Assembly (NCBI GenBank): GCA_017883205.1
Contig: JADGNZ010000007.1
Coordinates: forward strand, 1-64,000
Reading direction: 5' to 3'
Length of the DNA: 64,000 bases
From: Thermoanaerobaculia bacterium
Lineage (GTDB): Bacteria > Acidobacteriota > Thermoanaerobaculia > Gp7-AA8
Every line of letters starts with the position of its first letter. Within the stretch, counting starts at the first letter, position 1. Positions 54,108 through 62,361 of this stretch are shown here, one piece after another. The position numbers and the translations under genes are program-made. The notes under the pieces were generated by a model. That model did not search any database and was not told the origin of the DNA. It saw only the letters and a list, made by a program, of their open reading frames with translations.

Positions 54108-54580
54108 CAATTGACAACGGGGTCACAGGAACCTGCGATCTCGCTCGCCGCTCGGACAGCTCGCCTCTCCTCCTGCGCCGGTCGGACTGAGATCGGGGGG
54201 TAGGTAGCTTCGGGTGCCCGCTGCCTTGCAACGACTGGCCACAACCGGTGGCGAGATATCCAAGATTTTAGTTGTCGATCTCGATAACGGTAGCGACAAT
54301 CTCGATATCGTTATCCAGAATCTGGAGATCTTCATCCAGAATCTGGATATCGATATCTAGGAATCCAGATATTGATATCGAGAATCTCGATGTCAATGGC
54401 AAGAATCTGGATATCGATATCTAGAATCCAGATATCGATAGCGAGAATCTCGATGTCAATGGCGAGAATCTGGATCTCGATAGCGAGAATCTCGATGTCG
54501 TCAGCGACTATTTCGATGATCTTGATGCTAAATTTGGTCGAGCGACCCGTTGTCAATTGTCAATTATCAATTGTCAATTA
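54088..54580. mobile_element. 493-bp element with AATTGAC terminal inverted repeats enclosing array C
   Basis: The left end AATTGACAATGGACAATTGACAATTGACAACGGG (54088) matches the reverse complement of the right end CCCGTTGTCAATTGTCAATTATCAATTGTCAATT with only two substitutions. Each arm is a heptamer series (AATTGAC). Inside are ~150 bp of unassigned sequence with GATCTCGCTCGCC and array C. No transposase is encoded, so it is MITE-like. It separates asnB from a convergent glycosyltransferase gene. Confidence 0.7.
54270..54522. repeat. 21-bp phased repeat array C, 12 units
   Basis: Twelve units of 21 bp (one of 22 bp at 54354) follow TAGCGAGAATCTCGATGTCAA or TATCCAGAATCTGGATATCGA. The core alternates CGAGAATCTCG and CCAGAATCTGG. 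Both are palindromes related by paired substitutions that keep the symmetry. Heptapeptides of EILAIDI type are read on the minus strand. It lies in the inverted-repeat element and has no paralogue of the unknown family beside it. Confidence 0.88.
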
Positions 54581-54591
54581 GGACTGCCGCC

Positions 54592-55470
54592 TCAGCGCGC
54601 AAACGCGCGTGTGGCGATTCGCACCGGATACGCGGCGAAATAGCCGAGGTTGCCAGGGTCGTAGCGAAGGCTCTTGATCATGTGCTTGAAGAACTGCCGC
54701 GGCTGGTGCAACTGGAAATAGCAGCCGGCCAGCACGCGATGGATGCGCCCGTAGGAGTGATTGCGAAGCGACTGGACTGTTGGATCCAGGAATGCCTTCT
54801 CGAGCGCTCGCAGCATCGAAATCTCCATCCGGCCTACATTCAGATGAAGGCCGCCGCCGTGCAATCGATACGTGAGCAGAGGCTCGCGGATGTATCCGGC
54901 GCGGTAACGGACAGCGATGCGATAGCAGAAGTCCCAATCCTCCGACGGTTGCAGGCTTTCATCGTAGCCGCCGATCTCCGCGGCCACCCGCTTCGGCACC
55001 ATGATCCCGCTGCCGGGCGTTCCGATGACTTCGCGGTCGAGGCGCAATAGCTCCGTCGCCACCCACCCTTCCATGCCGTTCAGCGATACCGAGAGCAGTT
55101 TTCCGTCGCCGTCGACCGATTCGGCGGCGCAGTGAACGAGACCCAGGCTCGGATCAGCGACGAAACGCGCGATCTCACGCTCGAGGGACTGCGGCTTCAG
55201 TATGTCGTCGGAGTCGAGAAAGGCCAGATACTCACCGCGGGCCGCCGCAGCGCCGCTGTTTCGCGCCGCGCCGACTCCGCGGTTGTCCTGACGAATGACA
55301 CGGATGCGCTCGCCGTACGTGGCCAGGACTTGCGGCGTGTCGTCGGTCGAGCCGTCGTCGACGACGATGACCTCGATTGGACGATATGTTTGCGCGAGCG
55401 CGCTATCGATCGCATCGCGCAGGAACCGGCCGTAGTTGTACGTCGGGATGATGACCGAGACTGTATTCAC
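54592..55470 (-). CDS. family 2 glycosyltransferase
   Basis: The 292-aa product has the GT-A fold of GT2: SVIIPTYNYGRFLRDAIDSAL, EVIVVDDGSTDDT, AARGEYLAFLDSDD (DxD metal site DSDD), and the acceptor-side ED motif in QPSEDWDFC. No transmembrane region is apparent, so it probably acts at the cytoplasmic face on lipid-linked sugars. It is convergent with asnB and lies 43 bp after the flippase on the same strand, hence probably one operon. Confidence 0.93.
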   Translation of the reverse strand: MNTVSVIIPTYNYGRFLRDAIDSALAQTYRPIEVIVVDDGSTDDTPQVLATYGERIRVIRQDNRGVGAARNSGAAAARGEYLAFLDSDDILKPQSLEREIARFVADPSLGLVHCAAESVDGDGKLLSVSLNGMEGWVATELLRLDREVIGTPGSGIMVPKRVAAEIGGYDESLQPSEDWDFCYRIAVRYRAGYIREPLLTYRLHGGGLHLNVGRMEISMLRALEKAFLDPTVQSLRNHSYGRIHRVLAGCYFQLHQPRQFFKHMIKSLRYDPGNLGYFAAYPVRIATRAFAR

Positions 55471-55512
55471 GGATGCGCCTTTGTGCCACGAGTCCGCTCC
55501 GATGTAAACAAG

Positions 55513-57126
55513 TCAGTGATCGGAGGAATCTCTGCGTCGCAGGGGCATGGGCAGCAATCGCCGGAGGGCCTTCCTCTCATCACCTTTGAGGACGCGCGTC
55601 AAAATCAACAGGGCATACGTGGCGACGGCGACGGCTGCGACGACGGCGTGTAGCATCGCGGAGCTTGTGAGGATGGCGACGATCGGAACGGGCAGCAGCA
55701 GAACCGCCGCGGCGGCGAGATACGCCTGTCTGTTGTCCGGCCACGGTGCGTACGCAAAGCCTGACGTGCGTTGGGCGAAGTATGCAAGCGCGACCGCGCC
55801 AGTCAGCGTGCGAAGACTCCACGCGATCGCTGCTCCGACCGCGCCGAACTGATGGATGAGGACGGCGGAGAGGATTACGTACGGGATCACGAGCGACAAA
55901 TTGAGGCGGGCGATGATGTCGGTGCGCCCAAGCGCGATCAGCAACGCGTAGGGAACGTACGTCATGATCTCGGCGACCACGCCGCCCATGAGCAGGTAAA
56001 GCGGCAACGTGCTCTCGCGCCCGAACTCGGCGCCGGCCCAGACGGTGAAGAACGGCTGTGCCACCGCGCAGACGAACATCGCCGCCGGCACGGCCCAGAA
56101 CAGCATGCCGTGGAGCGCGCGCCGGTAGAGCAACTGCATCGCCTCGAGGTCGGGGCGCATGTGGAGCTGCGAGAAGGCTGGCACGAGTGATTGGACGATC
56201 GTCGCCGGCAACTGCGTCGGCATGTAGGCCAGCGTGAACGCGATCGAATAAAACGCCAGCGCCTGCACCGAGGCAAAGCGTGGGAGCAGGACCTTCTCTG
56301 AGTTCGCGAGCAACGTCGCGGTCATCGAGGAAACCACCAATGCTCCACCGAATCTCGCAAGCGGCTTCAGAAGAGCGCGGTCGACATGAGGCTGCCGCAG
56401 GCTGGGCAGCAGCTTCACTCCAACGATCGCGTACAGCAGCGCGGTTGCGATCGCGGCGCTTGCGATCACCATCACGGCGGAGGTCAGCCCGCCACCCAGC
56501 AGTAGAACTACCGGGATTAGCAGGATCTGTCCGGCTGCGGTGCCGGCGGTGATGAGCGCCACGAGATCGATTCGCAGGCGCACGAATGCCGGTGTGTTGA
56601 AAACCCCCGCCACGGCCCGTGCGAGGAATCCGACGGCGGCCAGGCGCATGGCCACAATCGCGGCCGGTCGCAATGACAGAGGAAGGTGGAGCCCATGCTC
56701 GACGAGCAAGGGCGCACCAAACATCAGCAGGATTGCCAAGGTCGTTGCAGGGATCACCGCGAGGGCGAGCGCCGACCAGATCGCGGTTGCCTCGCCGCGC
56801 TCGTCACCGGCGGCGTAGGCGTGGGAACCGAATCGCGTCGAAGCCGTTCCCATCCCCAGGTCGCCAAAAGAGAGATAGCCGATCAGGACATGGACGAGCG
56901 TCAGGACGCCGTAGCTCTGCGCGCCGAGGAGTCGGATCGTAAACGGCGTCGCCACGAGCGTCGCCAGCATGGTCACGCCCTGGCCGCCGAGGTTCCAGAA
57001 GCTGCCTTGCACGACGCGGGAAGTCAGCCCCGCTCCGAAGCGCGGCGCACCGGCTTGTGCGAGATCGCTGAGCGGCGCGCCGACGCTCAGGTCATCGAGA
57101 GGGTGCAGCGATGGATCGTCAGTCAT
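55513..57126 (-). CDS. Wzx-like polysaccharide flippase (MATE/MOP superfamily)
   Basis: The start at MTDDPSL (57126) gives 537 aa; the longer ORF-track start lies in the divergent promoter region. Twelve to fourteen hydrophobic segments are visible. The N-terminal part (SRVVQGSFWNLGGQGVTMLATLVATPFTIRLLG) and GAQSYGVLTLVHVLIGYLSFGDLGMG match polysaccharide biosynthesis proteins. It would flip undecaprenyl-linked repeat units across the inner membrane. Adjacent glycosyltransferases support that. Confidence 0.9.
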   Translation of the reverse strand: MTDDPSLHPLDDLSVGAPLSDLAQAGAPRFGAGLTSRVVQGSFWNLGGQGVTMLATLVATPFTIRLLGAQSYGVLTLVHVLIGYLSFGDLGMGTASTRFGSHAYAAGDERGEATAIWSALALAVIPATTLAILLMFGAPLLVEHGLHLPLSLRPAAIVAMRLAAVGFLARAVAGVFNTPAFVRLRIDLVALITAGTAAGQILLIPVVLLLGGGLTSAVMVIASAAIATALLYAIVGVKLLPSLRQPHVDRALLKPLARFGGALVVSSMTATLLANSEKVLLPRFASVQALAFYSIAFTLAYMPTQLPATIVQSLVPAFSQLHMRPDLEAMQLLYRRALHGMLFWAVPAAMFVCAVAQPFFTVWAGAEFGRESTLPLYLLMGGVVAEIMTYVPYALLIALGRTDIIARLNLSLVIPYVILSAVLIHQFGAVGAAIAWSLRTLTGAVALAYFAQRTSGFAYAPWPDNRQAYLAAAAVLLLPVPIVAILTSSAMLHAVVAAVAVATYALLILTRVLKGDERKALRRLLPMPLRRRDSSDH

Positions 57127-57199
57127 GCCATGATTGCGCTCAGGGGCCGGACGCGGGAGCGTACCTTCCCCGCGCACCTCCAGCAACTTCCTCGGAACG

Positions 57200-58429
57200 A
57201 TGACGACCGGCGCTCGCGCTCTCTACCTCTGTTACTTCGGTCTGCGCGAGCCACTCGTCCAGACGCAGGTTCTCCCTTATCTGCGCGAGCTGGTTGCCGG
57301 AGGCGTGAGCATGTCTCTGCTCACGTTCGAGCCCGAACCGAAGAAGCGCTGGACGAAAGAGGCGATCGAGGAGTGGCGGGAGCGGCTGCGGCGTGACGGG
57401 ATCGAATGGTACATGTTGAAGTACCACAAACATCCGTCGTTGCTGGCCACGCTCTTCGATGTGATCCGAGGCGCGCTCCTGGCCGTTTCCATTTCGCGCA
57501 AAGAGCGCATCAACCTGTTTCACGGCCGTAGTCATGTCGGTGCGGCGATTGGAGCGCTGGCGAAGTGGATGACTGGCGCGCGCCTTCTGTTCGATATTCG
57601 CGGCTTTCTCGCCGACGAGTATGTCGATTCGGGCAACTGGCGCGCGGGCGGGCTGCTCTTCTCGATGACGAAAGCTGCCGAGCGCTGGCTTTGCCGGGCC
57701 AGCGACGGTTTCGTTGTCCTTACCGAGAGCGCGAAAGAGACACTGTTTCCGGGTGGCGCCGGCGCGAAGCCTTTGGAGATCATCCCATGCTGCGTCGGCG
57801 AGGAGCGGTTCGCGGCCGCTCTTCGCAGCGATCGTGAAACCACGCGCGCCGAGCTTGGTCTCGCCGGCCGGACTGTCTTTGTCTACGTCGGCGCATTGGG
57901 CGGCTACTACCTGACGCGTGAGACCGCCGGCCTGCTCGCGGCCGCACGGCGGAGGGATTCGAGCACGTATGCGCTCGTGCTGACGGCGACGGCGTCAAAT
58001 GCGATGGCCGAAGAGCTCGAGCAGCGCGGCTTGACGAAAGATGACTATCGCGTAACAAAGATCGATCCGGGAGAGGTCCCGCGGTATCTGCGAGCAGCCG
58101 ATGTGGCGCTGGCGATCATGCGTCCCTCGTTCGCGCGGAGATCGACGTCGCCGACAAAACTGGCGGAGTATTTCGCCGCGGGGCTGCCTGTCATCGTCAC
58201 CGCCGGAATCGGCGACGTCGACGCGCATGTCGCAGAAAGCCGGGGAGGCGTTCTGCTTCGGAGCTTTGACGAAGCTGCGTACAACGAAGCGCTCGACGCG
58301 ATCGAAGAGCTTCGCCGCGACCCACGCCTTGCGGCGCGCTGTCAGGCGGAAGCGCGCCATCGCTATGACCTCGGTGCGGTCGGAGGCAAGCGCTACCTCC
58401 GGCTCTACGAAGCAATCCTTCGCCCATGA
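57200..58429 (+). CDS. GT4-type glycosyltransferase
   Basis: The ATG at 57200 gives 409 aa. N-terminal Rossmann fold: ARALYLCYFGLREPLVQTQ, then FDIRGFLADEYVDSG. C-terminal half: VFVYVGALGGYYLTRETAGL and the ADVALAIMRPSF...SPTKLAEYFAAGLPVI donor-binding region with a glutamate typical of GT4. It starts 73 bp from the divergent flippase gene, so a shared promoter region is likely. Its stop overlaps the next gene (ATGA). Donor sugar unknown. Confidence 0.9.
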   Translation: MTTGARALYLCYFGLREPLVQTQVLPYLRELVAGGVSMSLLTFEPEPKKRWTKEAIEEWRERLRRDGIEWYMLKYHKHPSLLATLFDVIRGALLAVSISRKERINLFHGRSHVGAAIGALAKWMTGARLLFDIRGFLADEYVDSGNWRAGGLLFSMTKAAERWLCRASDGFVVLTESAKETLFPGGAGAKPLEIIPCCVGEERFAAALRSDRETTRAELGLAGRTVFVYVGALGGYYLTRETAGLLAAARRRDSSTYALVLTATASNAMAEELEQRGLTKDDYRVTKIDPGEVPRYLRAADVALAIMRPSFARRSTSPTKLAEYFAAGLPVIVTAGIGDVDAHVAESRGGVLLRSFDEAAYNEALDAIEELRRDPRLAARCQAEARHRYDLGAVGGKRYLRLYEAILRP

Positions 58430-59535
58430 TTCTCGCAACTCCGGAACGACGCCTCCGTGTTCTCGCATTGGCCTCGTATCCGGAGGAGGCTGCCTCGTCG
58501 CGATACCGCCTCGTGCAATACATCGAGCCCCTTGCCGCGCGCGGGATCGACGTCACGTTCTCGCCGTTTCTCGACGCGCGGCTTTTCGCGGTGCTCTACA
58601 AACCAGGGAAACTAGTCGGCCGGTTGCCTGCGCTGGTGTTGCGTACGCTGGCGCGAATCGGCGCTGTGATTGGTGCGTGGCGCGCCGACGTCGTCTTCGT
58701 GCAGCGCGAGGCCATGTTGTTCGGCCCGCCGCTGATCGAGTGGATCGCCACGCGCTTGCTCCGTCGTCCGCTTCTCCTCGACCTCGATGACGCCACGTGG
58801 GTTTCGTATGCGAGTCCGGTCTATGGACGCTTGGCCACGCTTCTGAAGTGGCCTTCGAAAACGAACCGGCTCATTCGATGGGCGAGCGCCGTCGCGTGCG
58901 GCAGTCCGAACGTCGCCAGCTACGCCCGTTCCCTGGGCGCATCAGCCACGCTCGTTCCGACGACGGTCGATACGCGCGTTTTCCGTCCTGCCCGCAACCC
59001 CGTCGCGCGCGTGCCTGTTGTGGGTTGGGTCGGTACGCATGGGACCTACGCTTATCTGGAGCGGCTCTTTCCTCTCCTCCAGCGGCTGAGGCGCGAGATC
59101 GAGTTCCGATTGCTGATCGCCGGCGCCGGACGCGACGTCATCGACGTGCCGGGAGTCGAGACGATCACGAGATCGTGGAGTCTGGAGAGCGAGGTTGCGG
59201 ATTTTCAGTCGCTCGACATCGGGCTCTATCCGATTGCCGAAGACGAATGGAGCGCGGGAAAGTCCGGACTCAAAGCCGTGCAGTACATGGCCTGCGGCGT
59301 GCCGTTCGTCATGAGTCCAGTTGGTGTTTGCGCGACGATGGGCATCGCCGGCGAGACGCATTTTGCAGCCACCACCGACGATGACTGGTACGGCCATCTT
59401 CGTGCGCTGCTGACGGACGGGAAACTTCGCGAGCGAATGGGCGCGAGCGGACGCGCATTCGCGGAGACGCACTGCGGCATCGAAGCCAGCGCCGATCTGC
59501 TTTCTGACCTTATTCGCACTGTCGCACGAACGTGA
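58426..59535 (+). CDS. GT4-type glycosyltransferase
   Basis: The 369-aa product shows RLRVLALASYPEEAASSRYRL at the start, VDTRVFRPA, VVGWVGTHGTYAYL and GLYPIAEDEWSAGKSGLKAVQYMACGVPFV with the E-x7-E-like donor-binding region typical of GT4. It overlaps the preceding glycosyltransferase by 4 nt, so they are co-translated, and probably add successive sugars. The following gene starts 18 bp later. Confidence 0.9.
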   Translation: MILATPERRLRVLALASYPEEAASSRYRLVQYIEPLAARGIDVTFSPFLDARLFAVLYKPGKLVGRLPALVLRTLARIGAVIGAWRADVVFVQREAMLFGPPLIEWIATRLLRRPLLLDLDDATWVSYASPVYGRLATLLKWPSKTNRLIRWASAVACGSPNVASYARSLGASATLVPTTVDTRVFRPARNPVARVPVVGWVGTHGTYAYLERLFPLLQRLRREIEFRLLIAGAGRDVIDVPGVETITRSWSLESEVADFQSLDIGLYPIAEDEWSAGKSGLKAVQYMACGVPFVMSPVGVCATMGIAGETHFAATTDDDWYGHLRALLTDGKLRERMGASGRAFAETHCGIEASADLLSDLIRTVART

Positions 59536-59553
59536 GACACTGCGCCGCCGTTG

Positions 59554-61182
59554 ATGATTCTTGACCTGCTTCACATCCCCCTTGCTGTCGCCGCATGCTT
59601 TGCCCTGTGGAAGCTCTGGGCCTCGCTCGCAGGACGTGGCCGTGCATCGCTCATCATCACCTTCGGCTTTCTGATTCGCGCCTTCGGCGGCGAGATCCTC
59701 TTCTGGATCTCGTATCTGAAACTGCCGGTCGCGAGGTCGTTGCAACTCGGCGACGGCTTCTGGTTCTTTGCCGTCGACGGACCAGGGATGCTTGGCTACG
59801 CGCGGGAGTTGATCCCGGGTGGTCCGATCGCGCTCTTTCTGACCGGGCGAGTGATACCTTCGCATGCGTTCATCCAGGTGTTCACCGCGTTTGCCTGGAC
59901 ATTCGGAACGTTTGCGTCGGTCGCGATCCTGCTCAACTGTGCATCCTTTCTCGCCACGTGCGCGATCATCCTGCGGCTCGGCGAATACGGCGCGCGCGGT
60001 GAGCGACTGCGCCTCGTCGCCCTGGCGGCCATGGCCTTCGGCCCGGGGACGATTCTCTGGTCTCTGCAGCTTCTCAAGGACACGCTCTTCATTTTCCTGA
60101 TCGCGGCGATGATCGCCAGCTGTTTCTCCTGGCAGGAGCTGTGGCGCGGCGCCCTCACCAACTGGCGAAAAAAACTCTTCGCGGCCGGCGCGATGCTGGC
60201 CGTTCTGTACACGATGGCTGGCATTCGGTGGTACCTCGCCGTTTTCTTCTGGGGTGCATGGAGTGTGTTTGGACTACTTACAACACTGGCGGCCAGGAAG
60301 AAGCTCGTGGCAATCCCCGCCAATGTGTTCCTCTTCGTGCTGCTCGCCCAAGCAGTGCGCCTCGGCGGCGGCTACGACGTGCCGTCATCGATCCGGCGCG
60401 TCCTCGATCCGCGCCCTTCGATTGCCGCAACGTTCCGGCCGTCAGTCCTGACGAAGGACCTCAGCGTCCGACGCTACGGATTCGAAAAGACGCCTGGAGC
60501 GACCACGATCATTGCCGGCCGCGCGCTCGAGTCGAATAACCCCCATAGCAGCGAGACTGCGAAACAGCAGCCCGCGCAGCTCGCCTTGCCCGCGCCGTCC
60601 GTGCAGCCCGTGCAGCCCGCGCAGCCCGCGCCGTCCGCACAGCTTGCGCCGTCCGCCCAGCTTGCGCCGTCCGTGCAGCCCGCGCCGTCCGTGCAGCCCG
60701 CGCCGTCCGTGCAGCCCGCGCCGTCCGTGCAGCCCGCGCAGCCCGCGCAGCCAGCGCCGTCCGCCCAGCCCGCTTGGTCCGTGCAGCCCGTGCAGTCCGT
60801 GCAGCCCGTGGACAAGACGACAGACCAGCATCCCATCGCGAAGACGATGGCCGGGTTGGCGGCGGAGTTCCTTCCGCGCAGCATCGGCCAGGCTCTTGGC
60901 CTTCTCCGCATCGGCGGCGGACGGGGCTTCTGGCTTTTCGCCGAGCTCGATACGCTCGTCCTCGATGGCTTGCTGATCTTCTCGATCGTCGTCTGCGCGC
61001 ACAGTCTTCGCACGCACAGCCGCATAACGCCGCTCTTCGTGTTGCTGCTGATCGTCTTCCTGGCGACGGCCGGACCGCTGGCCTACACGGTCAACAATTT
61101 CGGCACGCTCTTTCGACTGCGCCAGATGCTGTACGCGATCCTCGCGTTCTTGCCGCTGACACTGCGAGCTCGCGCGAATTAG
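59554..61182 (+). CDS. multi-pass membrane protein with Gln-Pro-Ala-Pro-Ser-Val repeat loop (putative polysaccharide polymerase)
   Basis: The ATG at 59554 is preferred over the TTG one codon upstream; 542 aa. About eight hydrophobic segments in the first ~270 residues and three at the C-terminus (LLIFSIVVCAHSL, FVLLLIVFLATAGPLAYTV) flank a large hydrophilic loop. The loop (about residues 335-430) is a low-complexity series of QPAPSV-like hexapeptides. Ordering after glycosyltransferases and the hydrophobic profile fit Wzy-type polymerases or related glycosyltransferases, but no catalytic signature is recognised. A REP palindrome begins at its stop codon. Confidence 0.6.
   Translation: MILDLLHIPLAVAACFALWKLWASLAGRGRASLIITFGFLIRAFGGEILFWISYLKLPVARSLQLGDGFWFFAVDGPGMLGYARELIPGGPIALFLTGRVIPSHAFIQVFTAFAWTFGTFASVAILLNCASFLATCAIILRLGEYGARGERLRLVALAAMAFGPGTILWSLQLLKDTLFIFLIAAMIASCFSWQELWRGALTNWRKKLFAAGAMLAVLYTMAGIRWYLAVFFWGAWSVFGLLTTLAARKKLVAIPANVFLFVLLAQAVRLGGGYDVPSSIRRVLDPRPSIAATFRPSVLTKDLSVRRYGFEKTPGATTIIAGRALESNNPHSSETAKQQPAQLALPAPSVQPVQPAQPAPSAQLAPSAQLAPSVQPAPSVQPAPSVQPAPSVQPAQPAQPAPSAQPAWSVQPVQSVQPVDKTTDQHPIAKTMAGLAAEFLPRSIGQALGLLRIGGGRGFWLFAELDTLVLDGLLIFSIVVCAHSLRTHSRITPLFVLLLIVFLATAGPLAYTVNNFGTLFRLRQMLYAILAFLPLTLRARAN
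60575..60812 (+). repeat. coding tandem repeat encoding QPAPSV hexapeptides
   Basis: An 18-bp unit CAGCCCGCGCCGTCCGTG and variants (some with CAGCTTGCGCCGTCC) recur about a dozen times, with a few 9-bp and 6-bp fragments. All are in the reading frame. Such repeats can change copy number by slippage and would alter the length of the exposed loop without breaking the frame. Confidence 0.88.
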
Positions 61183-61380
61183 GAGTGCGGGCGTCTTCGC
61201 CCGCGGGCACTCGGGCGTCCCGCCCGAGTGCTTGGGGCGGCGGGAATGATCGGGCCGATGACGCTCTCCGGTAACGCTCGATTGGTCGTTCGGCCGCCTC
61301 TTTGTCCAGCCTCGTCAACCCCCAAAACAAACCACCGGGCGAGGACGCCCAGTGGCCGCGGGCGAGACGCCCTCACTCCT
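61181..61380. repeat. REPIN copy 1 (two inverted REPs)
   Basis: AGGAGTGCGGGCGTCTTCGC (hairpin GCGGGCG-TCTT-CGCCCGC then GGGCGTCCCGCCC) and its inverted partner ending CCTCACTCCT bracket ~90 bp. The central part resembles that of copy 2 (GGGCCGATGACG...CGATTG). It overlaps the stop codon of the membrane protein gene and lies upstream of the transposase. Confidence 0.85.
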
Positions 61381-61494
61381 CTGTGTAGACTTTTTCGCGT
61401 CCGAGGGCCATTACTTTGCTCTCTCCCTGCTTAGCGAGCCTACATATTGTGGAGTTCGCGATTCGCGGAAGTGGGCCGAGGTAGCCTCGGATGC

Positions 61495-62141
61495 ATGAGA
61501 AAAACGACGACGCGGTACGACCTCGGGGCCGTCGAAGTTCGCAAGCGTTCGCATCTGCCTCACTGGGATGTGGAGCATGGCATCTACTTCGTCACTTGGA
61601 ATCTGATCGATGCCATTCCTGCCTACGTACACGAACAACTTCGCATGCAACGAGCCTACGAGATGGAACGGCTTCGAAGCCTTCGAGGCGATTACTCGAT
61701 TGGTGAGAAGCACGCGATCGAGGCGGCGATTCGGCGTGCATACGAGGAGCAACTCGATAAGGGTGAAGGCCAGTGCCTGCTGAAAGATCCGCGATGCGCG
61801 AAACTTGTCGCGGATGCTCTCGAATATTTCGATGATGTAAAGTGCAGGCAATACTGCTGGTCTGTGATGCCAAACCACGTGCACACGATCTTCACCTGCG
61901 TTCCGCCCTACGCGGTCGACGAGGTGCTCCATTCGTGGAAGAGCTACACGAGCAAGGAGATCGGCAAGATTCTCGGATTGCGCGGAACAATTGGCAAGCC
62001 GAGTATTTCGATCACTCCATCCGCGACCCCGGCGAACTGCAAAGAACCGTCGAATACGTCGCGCAAAATCCGGCAGCCGCCGGCCTTCGCGACTGGCCGT
62101 GGTCGCGCGTCTACCCCGACCGCATCAACGCGGTTGTGTAA
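61495..62141 (+). pseudogene. REP-associated tyrosine transposase (RAYT) with a frameshift
   Basis: The ATG at 61495 starts KTTTRYDLGAVEVRKRSHLP. The Y1 transposase fold shows HWDVEHGIYFVTWNL and the HUH motif in WSVMPNHVHTIF. Up to TSKEIGKILGLRGTI the frame is conserved, then the encoded sequence becomes unlike the family. In the next frame the expected NWQAEYFDHSIRD...GELQRTVEYVAQNPAAAGLRDWPWS continues to TAA at 62141. A single deleted base near 61992 (ACAATTGG where ACAATTTGG would restore it) explains the shift. The total of ~215 residues is normal. It is either a recent pseudogene, a sequencing error, or less likely a programmed shift. Two REPINs flank it. Confidence 0.85.
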
Positions 62142-62360
62142 GGAGTGCGGGCGTCTTCGCCCGCGGGCACTCGGGCGTCTCGCCCGGGTGCTTCTGCGAG
62201 AAGGATGGCTGGGCCGATGACGTGTTCGTGGAACACCCGATTGAAAACAGGCAACAATGCTTTATCCGGGCACGATGCAGCGGCCCTTATCCTGTAACTT
62301 TCCGAAACACACCGTCGGGCGAGGACGCCCGCCGGCCGCGGACGAGACGTCCGCACTCCT
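62141..62360. repeat. REPIN copy 2 (two inverted REPs)
   Basis: It starts with the same 20 bases as copy 1 (AGGAGTGCGGGCGTCTTCGC) exactly at the transposase stop codon and ends with GACGTCCGCACTCCT in inverted orientation. The centre is related to copy 1 but diverged. The right end abuts the stop codon of the WecA-like gene. Confidence 0.85.
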
Positions 62361-62361
62361 T

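Noticed and set aside
54332-54556. 74-aa EILAIDI-repeat ORF in array C
   Set aside because: Entirely repeat-derived, no ribosome binding site, and a similar ORF exists on the other strand.
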